In this document: piece after piece, positions 34,144-42,458 of the stretch
Layout: every line of letters starts with the position of its first letter
Numbering within the stretch: position 1 is the stretch's first letter
DNA from: Pseudomonadota bacterium
Lineage (GTDB): Bacteria; Myxococcota_A; Polyangia; Polyangiales; Polyangiaceae
NCBI GenBank assembly: GCA_023423895.1
Contig: JAFAER010000001.1
Location: forward strand, 1 to 64,000
DNA: 64,000 nt
Direction: 5' to 3'
Program-made: the position numbers and the translations under genes
Notes under the pieces: generated by a model
The model's input: only the letters and a program-made list of their open reading frames with translations
Told to the model about the DNA's origin: nothing
Databases searched by the model: none

Positions 34144-35364
34144 TCAGCCGGCGCGCCCGTCGGCACGCGGCGCCACGAGGATCTTCGTGTACGCGAACGC
34201 GTAGACGACGAAGGCCGTCGCCCAGAGCCCACCAGCGACCGCGAGCATCGCCAGGTAGTGACCTCCAGGAAGGATCGGCGCGACGACGCGCAGTGCGGCG
34301 CCAGCGGTGATCAAGACGAACGCCGCAGCCACCGGCCGAGACGGCACGAGCGCGCGACCGGTATGGCCGAGCGAGACCCTCGCCATCATACCGAGCGTGA
34401 GCAGTCCGATCGCGCCCGCCGTGTGCGCGTGCGTCGCCATCAGCCCATAGGCTCCACCCTCGAGCGCGCCGGCAGCACGGAGCGCGAGGCCGATCGGGAT
34501 CCAGAAGTAGCCGGCGTGGAGGATCCAGAGGAGCGGCTGCGAGAGCGTATGACGCGTGCCCCAACGTGCGGCCCGTGCGGCCGCGAGCAGTGCGGCCACG
34601 GCCGAGACGGTGCCGATGACGAGCGGCGCCGGCGTCATGAAGGCGTCCATGGCAGTGAGCACCACCATCATGCCGACCGCGAGCGCGTCGAGCTTCGGCA
34701 GCGAGCGGATGTCCTCTCGCTTCGTCGCGTTCCGCGTGAACATCGGCACGACGCGCCCGGCGATGAGCAGCATCAGCACGACGACGACGTCGATCGCCAC
34801 CATCACGCCGCGACGCTGCCAGCCTGGCGCACCGCCGAGCGCATCGAGGTGCGTCATCACGTTCGTCGCGAACAGCGCCGCGATGACGCCGAGCATCACG
34901 AAGTTGCGACGGTTGTTCGACGCGATGAGCGGACGAGCGAGGACGATCGCCAGCGCAGGCAAGAAGGCGAGATCGACGATCGCGATCGCGCCTGGACGAA
35001 GGACCGACGTGCTCATCGCGACGCGCCCGGCGATCCAGAGCACGCAGAGGAGGCCGAGCGAGGCGCCCGTCGCGGTCTCGCGCTGGGTCCAGTTTCCAAC
35101 GGCCGTCAACAGAAAGCCGGCGATCACCGCCGTCGTGAAGCCGAACACCATCTCGTGCGCATGCCACGAGACCGGATCGAAGTGCGTCGCCGGACGGACG
35201 ACCCCCGCGAGCACGAGGAGCCAGAGCGGCAGCAGCGCCGCAGCCGACACCGCGGCCAGGAGGAAGAACGGGCGGAAGCCTTTCGCGAAGAGCGCGAACG
35301 ACGACACCGATGTCGCCGGAGGCGGAAGGCCGTGGAGCGGGAGCGGTCGACCCATGACGTTCAC
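34144..35364 (-). CDS. nnrS: NnrS family heme/copper membrane protein
   Basis: This 406-residue inner-membrane protein has about twelve hydrophobic helices. It belongs to NnrS, whose members bind heme and copper and protect cells during NO stress. Recognisable motifs are FALFAKGFRPFFLLA near the N terminus, SWHAHEMVFGF, NRRNF and THAHTAGAIGLLTLGMMARVSLGHTGR. It overlaps the upstream hemerythrin gene by 4 bp (ATGA) and is followed by a second hemerythrin. Norb lies across the divergent promoter region, so these genes form an NO-defence locus. Confidence 0.93.
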   Translation of the reverse strand: MNVMGRPLPLHGLPPPATSVSSFALFAKGFRPFFLLAAVSAAALLPLWLLVLAGVVRPATHFDPVSWHAHEMVFGFTTAVIAGFLLTAVGNWTQRETATGASLGLLCVLWIAGRVAMSTSVLRPGAIAIVDLAFLPALAIVLARPLIASNNRRNFVMLGVIAALFATNVMTHLDALGGAPGWQRRGVMVAIDVVVVLMLLIAGRVVPMFTRNATKREDIRSLPKLDALAVGMMVVLTAMDAFMTPAPLVIGTVSAVAALLAAARAARWGTRHTLSQPLLWILHAGYFWIPIGLALRAAGALEGGAYGLMATHAHTAGAIGLLTLGMMARVSLGHTGRALVPSRPVAAAFVLITAGAALRVVAPILPGGHYLAMLAVAGGLWATAFVVYAFAYTKILVAPRADGRAG

Positions 35365-35864
35365 GAGACCCGCCGGTGGAGCGGTCCGTCGTAGTACTTC
35401 GCCTGCGGGACCTCGGGCTGTGCGCGAAGCCGTTCGGCGAGCTTCGCCGCTTCGTCTCCCGCCAGCGCATCACACGTCGCGTACAGGCCACTCGGCCCTT
35501 CCTCGATCTCGTTGTGATGCCCGAGGATCTCCTGGAGCGCGGCGATGATCTCGGGCGTCGGCGAACGCACGAGGAGCTTGGCGATGGCGCTGTGGTCGTC
35601 CCGGAGCTGGGCGGCAACGGCGAGCGGTGCCCCATGCTTGTCGCGCGCATAGGGCAAGAGGACCTTCTCCTCCATGGCGATGTGCCGGAGGAGGCCGCCG
35701 CGGAAGCGCCGGTAGGCCACGTCGTCGATCGCGTCGCCCGATGAGGAGGTGGGGTTGGAGGTGGAGGACTGAGCGGCCCGAAGGAGCCGGTCGAGCTCGA
35801 CGTGGTCCTCCGTCATGAACGACTCGATCGGCCCCACCGCGACTGCGCGCTTGATCATTGCCAT
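35361..35864 (-). CDS. Hemerythrin HHE-domain protein
   Basis: This 167-residue protein has a complete set of diiron motifs in its four helices: TEDHVELDRLL, HIAMEEKVLLPYA, DDHSAIAKLL and HHNEIEEGPSGLY. It is a candidate NO/O2-binding or iron-centre repair protein. It is the first gene of the hemerythrin-nnrS-hemerythrin unit, divergent from norB. The ATG at 35864 has no clear ribosome site; Met3 is a possible alternative. A sigma-54-like promoter and a long inverted repeat lie just upstream. Confidence 0.88.
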   Translation of the reverse strand: MAMIKRAVAVGPIESFMTEDHVELDRLLRAAQSSTSNPTSSSGDAIDDVAYRRFRGGLLRHIAMEEKVLLPYARDKHGAPLAVAAQLRDDHSAIAKLLVRSPTPEIIAALQEILGHHNEIEEGPSGLYATCDALAGDEAAKLAERLRAQPEVPQAKYYDGPLHRRVS

Positions 35865-35880
35865 CTACGTCGCGCGTAAC

Positions 35881-35895
35881 TCAAAGAACGTGCCC
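35881..35895 (-). promoter_or_regulatory. Sigma-54-like motif facing hemerythrin-nnrS
   Basis: On the minus strand GGGCACGTTCTTTGA matches TGGCACG-N4-TTGC at GGCACG and TTG with correct spacing. The last C of the -12 element is A, which would weaken it. The predicted transcript start is only a few bases before the ATG at 35864. Confidence 0.3.
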
Positions 35896-35925
35896 GATTC
35901 GCGCACGCGTTCGGTGCGCGAATCG
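35895..35925. promoter_or_regulatory. Perfect 12-bp inverted repeat (operator candidate)
   Basis: CGATTCGCGCAC-gcgttcg-GTGCGCGAATCG abuts the sigma-54-like motif, 31 bp from the hemerythrin start. Its symmetry and position fit a regulator-binding site or a leader hairpin. Confidence 0.5.
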
Positions 35926-36181
35926 CCGCCGAGCTCGTCATCCCGACGCGCAGAACCTGCGCCGCGGCGCCGTTCTTGCGTCGCCAGGCCGCCTTCTCCC
36001 GAGCCCATTCGCCACGACGAGCGTTGCCGCACATGCGTCGCGAGGCCGCTCGGCCGCGTGATCGCTGGAGTCCGTCGGGTCCCGGCCGTGCCTTCAAACA
36101 TTCCACGCGCTTGTGCGGATGCGGATGCGACCTCGCGCTGCGTGGCCAGCTTCCGCGCCCGCCCTGCCTCGTTCCTCCGAG

Positions 36182-36197
36182 GGGCACGACCCCTGCT
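36182..36197 (+). promoter_or_regulatory. Sigma-54 promoter of norB
   Basis: GGGCACGACCCCTGCT matches the consensus TGGCACG-N4-TTGCW at all positions except the first and the first T of the -12 box. The predicted leader is about 50 nt, with a GGGGAG ribosome site before ATG 36257. NO reductase genes in other bacteria are known to be sigma-54/NorR-controlled. No norR is in this window. Confidence 0.55.
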
Positions 36198-36256
36198 GTC
36201 CGGGTCGCGGCGACCGTCGTCGCGTGTCGCCAATGACATCTCGGGGAGAGCTGCTC

Positions 36257-38527
36257 ATGCGAAAGTACTGGCTCGGCTTCATCGTGGTGGTCGTCGCGTC
36301 GTTTGCGGTGCTCGGCTTCACCGGAGTTCGCATCTACCAGACGGCGCCTCCCATTCCCGAGCGCGTGGTCACGACGGACGGACGCGAGGTCGTGAGCGCA
36401 GGCGAGATCCTCGCCGGCCAGAACGTCTGGCAGTCGCGCGGTGGCATGGAGATGGGCTCGGTCTGGGGTCATGGCAGCTACGTCGCGCCCGACTGGTCCG
36501 CGGACTGGATCCATCGCGAGGCCATGTTCATCCTCGATCGCTGGGCGACGGCCGAGCACGGCCGCGCTTTCGCGGAGGTCACGCCCGAGCAACAGGCCGC
36601 GCTGACGGCGCGGCTCCGCGCTCAGGTGAAGGCCAACCACTACGACGAGTCGACACGCACCCTGACGATCACGCCCGAACGTGCGGCCTCGTTCGATGCC
36701 AACGTGGAGCACTACGCGAACGTCTTCGCCGAAGGCCGCGCCGAATACGCCATCCGCAAGGGGACGCTGACGTCCGCAGAACATACTCGTCAGCTCGGCG
36801 CCTTCTTCTTCTGGACCGCGTGGGCGGCCGTCGCGACCCGGCCCGGCGATGACGTCTCGTACACGAACAACTGGCCGCACGAGCCGCTCGTCGGCAACAC
36901 GCCCAGCGGTGACACGGTCGTCTGGACGGGCGTGAGCATCATCATGCTCCTCGCCGGCATCGGCGCGATGGCCACGTGGCACGCGATGCGTAGGCGCGAG
37001 GAGCAGCACGAGATCGTCGACCCTCCCGCGAACGATCCGCTGCTCACCGCCCCGGTCACGCCATCGCAGCGCGCCGTCATGAAATACTTCTGGGTCGCCG
37101 GAGCGCTCTTGCTCGTGCAGATCCTGCTCGGTGTCGTCACGGCGCACTACGGCGTCGAAGGCTCGGGCTTCTACGGCATCCCGCTCGATCAGTTCCTGCC
37201 GTACACCGTTACGCGCACCTGGCACCTGCAGCTCGGCATCTTCTGGATCGCGACGGCCTGGCTCGCGACAGGCCTGTACGTCGGCCCGTCCGTGGGCGTC
37301 GAGCCCAGGTACCAGCGGCTCGGCGTGAACGTCCTCTTCGGCGCGCTCCTCGTCGTCGTCATCGGCTCGATGACCGGCACGTGGCTCAGCGTCATGGGAC
37401 AGCTCGGCTCGGGCACCGAGTGGTTCTGGCTCGGCCACAGCGGCTACGAGTACATCGACCTCGGACGTCTCTGGCAGATCCTGCTCCTCGTGGGGCTCTT
37501 CCTGTGGCTCGCCCTCGTCGCGCGCGCCGTCTGGCCTGCCCTCCGGCGCAAGGACGAGCAGCGCCCCGTGCTCACGTTGTTCGTCATCTCGGCGGCCGCC
37601 ATCGCCGGCTTCTACATCGCAGCGCTCGGCTACGGCCGGCACACGAACCTGGCGATCGCCGAGTACTGGCGCTGGTGGGTCGTCCATCTCTGGGTCGAGG
37701 GGTTCTTCGAGGTCTTCGCGACGGTCGTGATCGCGTTCCTCTTCGCGCGGCTCGGGCTCGTCTCGATGCGCACCGCGGGTCGTGCGTCGGTCCTCTCGGC
37801 GACGATCTTCCTCTCGGGCGGCATCATCGGGACGCTCCATCACCTCTACTTCTCCGGTACGCCGACGTTCGTCCTCGCGCTCGGCGCGGTGTTCAGCGCG
37901 CTCGAGGTCGTGCCGCTCGTCTTCGTCGGGTTCGAGGCGTGGGAGAACCTGAAGCTCTCGCGAGGCCACTCGTGGATCCAGCAGTACCGCTGGCCCATCT
38001 ACTTCTTCGTGGCGGTCGCGTTCTGGAACCTCGTGGGCGCCGGCCTCTTCGGGTTCATGATCAACCCACCGATCGCCCTCTATTACATGCAGGGCCTCAA
38101 CACGACCCCCGTGCACGGGCACACGGCGCTCTTCGGCGTCTACGGGATGCTCGGCATCGGCCTCATTCTCTTCTGCATGCGAGCGATGCGTCCCGCCGAA
38201 GCCTGGAACGGGCGCATCATCGGCGTGGCCTTCTGGGCGATGAACGCAGGCCTCATGGCCATGGTCGTCCTCAGCGTGCTGCCCGTCGGGCTCCTCCAGA
38301 CGTGGGCGTCCGTGGAGCACGGCTACGCCTACGCGCGGAGCCCGGAGTTCATGCAGACGTCCCTCATGTCCGTGCTCCGCTGGATGCGCGTGCCGGGCGA
38401 CACAGTCTTCGCGCTCGGCGCGATGGTCATCGTCGCCTTCATCTTCGGCATCGGCCGGGGACGTGGCACTCTCCCTGCAGCACGGCCGATCGCCGGCGAG
38501 GGTGACGCGGCGGCGCCGGCGGAATGA
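36257..38527 (+). CDS. norB: Quinol-dependent nitric oxide reductase (qNOR)
   Basis: This 756-residue inner-membrane enzyme reduces two NO to N2O with quinol. The N-terminal extension, with one helix and a periplasmic domain (WQSRGGMEMGSVWGHGSYVAPDWSADWIHREA), is the fused NorC-like part of qNOR and has no heme c. The core has about 12 helices. Metal ligands are seen at H477 (VVHLWVEGFFEVF, with the Glu typical of NOR) and H528/H529 (GTLHHLYF), with HGHTALFGVYG further on. ATG 36257 has GGGGAG six bases upstream. It is divergent from hemerythrin and nnrS genes. Detoxification is more likely than full denitrification, since no nir or nos gene is visible. Confidence 0.95.
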   Translation: MRKYWLGFIVVVVASFAVLGFTGVRIYQTAPPIPERVVTTDGREVVSAGEILAGQNVWQSRGGMEMGSVWGHGSYVAPDWSADWIHREAMFILDRWATAEHGRAFAEVTPEQQAALTARLRAQVKANHYDESTRTLTITPERAASFDANVEHYANVFAEGRAEYAIRKGTLTSAEHTRQLGAFFFWTAWAAVATRPGDDVSYTNNWPHEPLVGNTPSGDTVVWTGVSIIMLLAGIGAMATWHAMRRREEQHEIVDPPANDPLLTAPVTPSQRAVMKYFWVAGALLLVQILLGVVTAHYGVEGSGFYGIPLDQFLPYTVTRTWHLQLGIFWIATAWLATGLYVGPSVGVEPRYQRLGVNVLFGALLVVVIGSMTGTWLSVMGQLGSGTEWFWLGHSGYEYIDLGRLWQILLLVGLFLWLALVARAVWPALRRKDEQRPVLTLFVISAAAIAGFYIAALGYGRHTNLAIAEYWRWWVVHLWVEGFFEVFATVVIAFLFARLGLVSMRTAGRASVLSATIFLSGGIIGTLHHLYFSGTPTFVLALGAVFSALEVVPLVFVGFEAWENLKLSRGHSWIQQYRWPIYFFVAVAFWNLVGAGLFGFMINPPIALYYMQGLNTTPVHGHTALFGVYGMLGIGLILFCMRAMRPAEAWNGRIIGVAFWAMNAGLMAMVVLSVLPVGLLQTWASVEHGYAYARSPEFMQTSLMSVLRWMRVPGDTVFALGAMVIVAFIFGIGRGRGTLPAARPIAGEGDAAAPAE

Positions 38528-38570
38528 GCCGAGCCCGTCGCTCGCCCACTGGGCCGAGCGCCGACCCGCC

Positions 38571-39077
38571 ATGCACACTGTCTATCTCGTCTCCGTCTGG
38601 CTCCACATCATCGCGGCGATGACGTGGATTGGCGGGATGCTCTTCCTCGTCACCGTCCTCGTCCCGCTCCTGCGGAAGCCCGCGATGCGTGAGCGCGCGC
38701 TCGAGCTCTTCCACGTCGTCGGAGTGCGTTTTCGCGTGGTCGGGTGGATCGCGCTGGGGACGCTCGCGCTCACGGGCGTCGTCAACGTCCTGCACCGCGG
38801 CTTCACGCTCGGGCAGCTCTTCACGGGAGACGCGTTCGTAGGACCTTGGGGCCACGCGCTGCTCGGCAAGCTCTTGCTCGTCGGGATCATCGTCGTCTCG
38901 AGCCTCGTGCACGACTTCTACATCGGACCGAAGGCGACCAAGCTCGGCCGTGAAGGGGCGCCCCCCGCCGAGCGCGAGCGTCTGCGTCGCACGGCATCGT
39001 GGATGGGACGAATGACGCTGCTGCTCGCACTTGCGGTCGTCGCGATCGCCGTCGTCCTCGTCCGCGGGGCGCCGTGA
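38571..39077 (+). CDS. CopD-like four-helix membrane protein
   Basis: This 168-residue protein has four hydrophobic segments. The first carries the WLHIIAAMTWIGGMLFL motif of CopD/DUF2269-like proteins, in which the His may bind heme or copper. GPWGHALLGKLLLVG and VHDFYIGPKA follow. It starts about 40 bp after norB on the same strand and is probably in the same unit. Its role is unknown; copper supply or a cytochrome b-like function are the usual suggestions for the family. Confidence 0.75.
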   Translation: MHTVYLVSVWLHIIAAMTWIGGMLFLVTVLVPLLRKPAMRERALELFHVVGVRFRVVGWIALGTLALTGVVNVLHRGFTLGQLFTGDAFVGPWGHALLGKLLLVGIIVVSSLVHDFYIGPKATKLGREGAPPAERERLRRTASWMGRMTLLLALAVVAIAVVLVRGAP

Positions 39078-39117
39078 CCGAGCGCGAGCTGGTGCAAGGC
39101 TTGCCCGCCCAAACGGC

Positions 39118-39552
39118 ATGAAGCGAATCCTCGTCGGGATCGACGGCTCTCCGCGGCAAGGCGCCGTCCTCGAAGCGGCCGCCGACATGGCGCGCCGCAC
39201 GGGGGCGCGCCTCGTCGTGCTACGCGCGGCGAAGCTCTCGACGGAGCTGCCGCCCGAGGCCTACCTCATGCCCGAGGAGGAGGTCACGACGATCCTCGAG
39301 CGACGCGCCAAGGTCGGGGTCGACGACGCGGTCCGGATGATTCCGCCTCAGCTCGTCGAGCGCGTACGCATCGAGGTCGCTGAGCCGTGGAAGGCACTCT
39401 GCCAGGCGGCGATCGACGAGGACGTCGACCTCGTGGTCATCGGAGCGCACGGATACGGCGCGCTCGATCGGCTCCTCGGCACCACGGCGGCACGGGTCGT
39501 CGATCACGCCGATCGGAGCGTGCTCGTCGTCCGCGAGCGGGCCGAGAGCTAG
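39118..39552 (+). CDS. Universal stress protein
   Basis: This 144-residue UspA-fold protein has MKRILVGIDGSP at the first strand, the conserved Asp in IDG, and the nucleotide-binding loop VVIGAHGYGALDRLLGTTAARVV, then a final VLVVRE strand. The G-x2-G...GTTA pattern indicates an ATP-binding type. It follows the norB/CopD genes by 40 bp. USPs often accompany respiratory and low-oxygen genes; its precise partner is unknown. Confidence 0.88.
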   Translation: MKRILVGIDGSPRQGAVLEAAADMARRTGARLVVLRAAKLSTELPPEAYLMPEEEVTTILERRAKVGVDDAVRMIPPQLVERVRIEVAEPWKALCQAAIDEDVDLVVIGAHGYGALDRLLGTTAARVVDHADRSVLVVRERAES

Positions 39553-39873
39553 CCGCTCGATCGAGACGAACCCTTCGTTCTCCGTGCACGTCGATGATGC
39601 GACGATCGCGGAGCGAGCCGCGTGCGCACGTCGTCGAGAGTGCCTGCTGCCCCGAGCCACGCTGCGCACGACGCTACGCGCTCCGGCGGGTGATGGCCGT
39701 CGAGCGCGAGCGGGCGCCCGCCGCAAAGGATTCACGCGCGCGCAAAGCGTGCACCTCGCCGGAGCGCCGTAACTGCCAGCGACATCGCGCATGACGAGCA
39801 AAGTCTGCCTCCGCGCAGGCGCAACGCGATCGTGCGGTGTCGTGGAATGCCACTTGCGAAACGGCGGTCCGTC
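39553..39873. other. Intergenic region upstream of the cbb3 operon
   Basis: This 321-bp region lies between the stress-protein gene and ccoI. It contains a 12-bp palindrome (GCGGGCGCCCGC) near 39709 but no visible FNR-type box, sigma-54 promoter or RNA gene. The ccoI promoter should be here. Confidence 0.5.
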
Positions 39874-42294
39874 ATGGCTTCTCCCTCCCGCGCAGCGGCG
39901 AGCGCACCGGCGACGTGCAAGCATTGCGGGGCGCCGCTCACCACATCCGACGCATCCGACGTCGACGGCTTCTGTTGCATCGGCTGCGCAGAAGTCCATC
40001 GACTGATCGCGGACGCCGGGCTCGCTCGCTACTACGCGCTCGGCGGCGGCGAAGGGCACCCCGTCGTGCGGGTCGCCGCGGATCACAAGTGGCTCGAGCC
40101 GATCGCCGCTCGCCTCGAGGCGAGCACCGGCCTCTCGACGATCACCCTCGACGTGCAGGGCGTGCACTGCGCGGCGTGCGTCTGGTTGATCGAGAAGCTC
40201 TTCGCGCGGAACGCCGGCGCGACGCGCGTCATCGTCAATCCCGCGATCGGCTCGGTCGAGCTCACGGTCGAGAAGGCTTTCGACCTCGCGAAGTTCGTCG
40301 CGGACGTCGAGGCCTTCGGCTACAGGTTCGGGCCGCCGCTCAAGGGAGCGAGCGCGAGCCAGAGCGACCTCGTCTGGCGCATGGGCGTGTGCATCGCCAT
40401 CGCGATGAACACGATGATCTTCGGCGTCGCGATCTACTGCGGCTTGTCGAGCGGCCCCGTCTACCGCCTCTTCCACGCGCTCGATTTCGGGCTCTCGCTC
40501 GTGAGCGTGCTCGTCGGCGGAACGGTGTTCTTCCGGTCGGCATGGCAGGCGCTCCGCCAGCGCGTCCTCCACCTCGACCTGCCGATCGCGCTCGGCATCG
40601 CGCTCGTGTTCGCGAGCTCGACGTACACGTACGCGGCGCGCGGCGGCGAGACCTCGTACTTCGACACGCTGAACGTCTTCATCGCGCTGATGCTCGTCGG
40701 CCGATTCCTCCAGGAGCGTGTGCTCGCGAAGAACCGCGCCATGCTCCTCGCCTCCGACGGCGCCGAAGGCCTCTACACGCGGCGCGTCGGTCACGACGGC
40801 ACGGTCGCGCTCGTGCGGTGCACGGAGCTCGCGGAGGGCGACGTGGTCCTCGCGGGACGCGGCGACATCGTCCCCGTCGAATCGACGCTGATCGAAGACG
40901 AGCCGGCCGTCTTCTCCCTCGACTGGATCTCGGGCGAGAGCGCACCGCGGACGTTCGAGCCCAGCGCGACGGTGCCTGCGGGCGCGTTCTCGCAAGGCAC
41001 ACGTGCCGTCCGGCTGCGCACCCTCGCGGCGTTCGACGGGTCGACGCTGGTGCCGCTGCTCCGGACGTCGACGCGCCGCGACGACGACGTCTCGCGATCG
41101 ACCTCGTGGCACAAGCGCCTGACGGGCCTCTACGTGGCCGGCGTCCTCGCGATCGCCGCAGCGGCGTTCGTCGGTTGGCTCGTCGCCACGGGTGACCTCG
41201 GTCGCACACTCGACGTCGTCGCCGCGGTGCTCATCGTGACGTGCCCGTGCGCGTTCGGGATCGCGACGCCGCTGGCGTACGAGCTCGCTCAGGGCGGACT
41301 GCGTCGCGTCGGGCTGTTCGTCCGGACGCCGGGTTTCCTCGACCGCGCGGCGGAGGTCACACGCATCGTCTTCGACAAGACCGGGACGCTCACGACGGGC
41401 AAGCTGATCGTCGAGAACCCCGAAGCCATCGAGCAGCTCTCGGCAGAGGACCGCGCGCACCTGTTCGGCCTCGCCGTCCGGAGCTCGCACCCGAAGAGCT
41501 GCGCGATCGCGAGCGCGATCGAGCGCCTTGGCGCTCCACGCTTCGAGGTCGCCGACGTGCGCGAGCTCACCGGCAAGGGCATGGAGCTCCGCGTCCAGCC
41601 CGGCGGTCAGGTCTACCGCCTCGGAGCGAGCGCCTGGGCGATCGCGCCGGCGAAGGTTTCGGCGCTCGAGCTGCTCCGCTCTTCCGACGTCCTCTTCACC
41701 CGCGACGGCGAGGTGCTCGCCGCCTTCCGCATCGGCGAGCAGCTCCGAGCCGATGCCGTCGACGAGGTTCGCGAGCTGCAGCGTGCGGGCTACGAGGCGT
41801 TCATCGTCTCGGGCGACTCGGCAGACGCGACGAAGGCGATGGCCCGTGCGGTCGCCATCCCGGAGGCACACGCGTACGGCGGTCGTTCTCCGGAGGGCAA
41901 GGCCGCGTGGGTGCGCTCGCACGATGCCGCGAAGACGCTCTTCGTCGGTGACGGCATCAACGACAGCCTCATCGCAGAAGAAGCGTACTGCGCCGGTACA
42001 CCGGCGATCGATCGTCCGTTCATGGCGTCGCGTTGCGACTTCTACTTCGTCACGCCGGGCCTCCGTCCGATCCGCGAGGCGCTCCTCACGGCGCGCCGCC
42101 TCGCGCGCGTCGTGCGTCGCAACCTCCTCGTTGCCCTCTTCTACAACCTCATCACCGTCGGACTCGCGGTTGCAGGGCTGATGACGCCTCTGCTCTGCGC
42201 CGTTCTCATGCCCGTCAGCTCGCTTTCGACGGTGCTCGCGACGACGACACAGCTCTCCCTCAAACGAACGGGCTCACGCCCGAGGAGGACGTAG
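39874..42294 (+). CDS. ccoI: Copper-transporting P1B-ATPase for cbb3 oxidase (CcoI/FixI)
   Basis: This 806-residue ATPase exports copper needed for cbb3 oxidase assembly. The N terminus has two Cys clusters (CKHCGAPL, CCIGCAEVH) typical of FixI, then a heavy-metal domain with VHCAACVWLIEK. Eight membrane helices include the TCPCAFG metal site. Cytoplasmic motifs are FDKTGTLTTG, the SSHPKS loop (the HP motif) and VGDGINDS. ATG 39874 was chosen; GTG 39832 and ATG 39847 are possible. It heads a compact operon with ccoS and the oxidase genes. Confidence 0.93.
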   Translation: MASPSRAAASAPATCKHCGAPLTTSDASDVDGFCCIGCAEVHRLIADAGLARYYALGGGEGHPVVRVAADHKWLEPIAARLEASTGLSTITLDVQGVHCAACVWLIEKLFARNAGATRVIVNPAIGSVELTVEKAFDLAKFVADVEAFGYRFGPPLKGASASQSDLVWRMGVCIAIAMNTMIFGVAIYCGLSSGPVYRLFHALDFGLSLVSVLVGGTVFFRSAWQALRQRVLHLDLPIALGIALVFASSTYTYAARGGETSYFDTLNVFIALMLVGRFLQERVLAKNRAMLLASDGAEGLYTRRVGHDGTVALVRCTELAEGDVVLAGRGDIVPVESTLIEDEPAVFSLDWISGESAPRTFEPSATVPAGAFSQGTRAVRLRTLAAFDGSTLVPLLRTSTRRDDDVSRSTSWHKRLTGLYVAGVLAIAAAAFVGWLVATGDLGRTLDVVAAVLIVTCPCAFGIATPLAYELAQGGLRRVGLFVRTPGFLDRAAEVTRIVFDKTGTLTTGKLIVENPEAIEQLSAEDRAHLFGLAVRSSHPKSCAIASAIERLGAPRFEVADVRELTGKGMELRVQPGGQVYRLGASAWAIAPAKVSALELLRSSDVLFTRDGEVLAAFRIGEQLRADAVDEVRELQRAGYEAFIVSGDSADATKAMARAVAIPEAHAYGGRSPEGKAAWVRSHDAAKTLFVGDGINDSLIAEEAYCAGTPAIDRPFMASRCDFYFVTPGLRPIREALLTARRLARVVRRNLLVALFYNLITVGLAVAGLMTPLLCAVLMPVSSLSTVLATTTQLSLKRTGSRPRRT

Positions 42295-42299
42295 CTCCC

Positions 42300-42458
42300 G
42301 TGGAAATCCTCGTCATGCAGGTGTTCGTGAGCCTTCTGCTCGTCCTGGGCTCCGTTCTCCTCTTTCTGTTCACCGCGCGGCAGCGTGACTTCGAGCACGC
42401 GGATCGCCTCGCCTTGTTGCCGATCGACTCCGAAGAAGAAAAGAGCGAAGAGAAATGA
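42300..42458 (+). CDS. ccoS: cbb3 oxidase maturation protein CcoS
   Basis: This 52-residue single-helix protein is needed to insert cofactors into cbb3 oxidase. It has one hydrophobic segment (VFVSLLLVLGSVLLFLFTA) followed by RQRDFEHADRLALLPID, the pattern of CcoS (aromatic-D-D near the helix end). The start is a GTG at 42300 with GAGGAGG upstream. Its stop overlaps the ccoNO start by 4 bp. Confidence 0.85.
   Translation: MEILVMQVFVSLLLVLGSVLLFLFTARQRDFEHADRLALLPIDSEEEKSEEK

Larger units (their letters stand above)
35865..36256. other. Divergent regulatory region between hemerythrin-nnrS and norB
   Basis: This 392-bp region has no gene. It contains a perfect 12-bp inverted repeat next to a sigma-54-like motif facing the hemerythrin gene, and a good sigma-54 promoter facing norB. 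An open frame extends upstream of norB but lacks support, because ATG 36257 has the ribosome site. Confidence 0.7.

Noticed and set aside
35855..38578. Long open frame (907 aa) antisense to norB
   Set aside because: It covers the well-supported qNOR gene on the other strand and has low-complexity acidic/basic composition.
39220..41922. Long open frame (900 aa) antisense to ccoI and the stress protein
   Set aside because: No recognisable motif, and it overlaps two confident genes.
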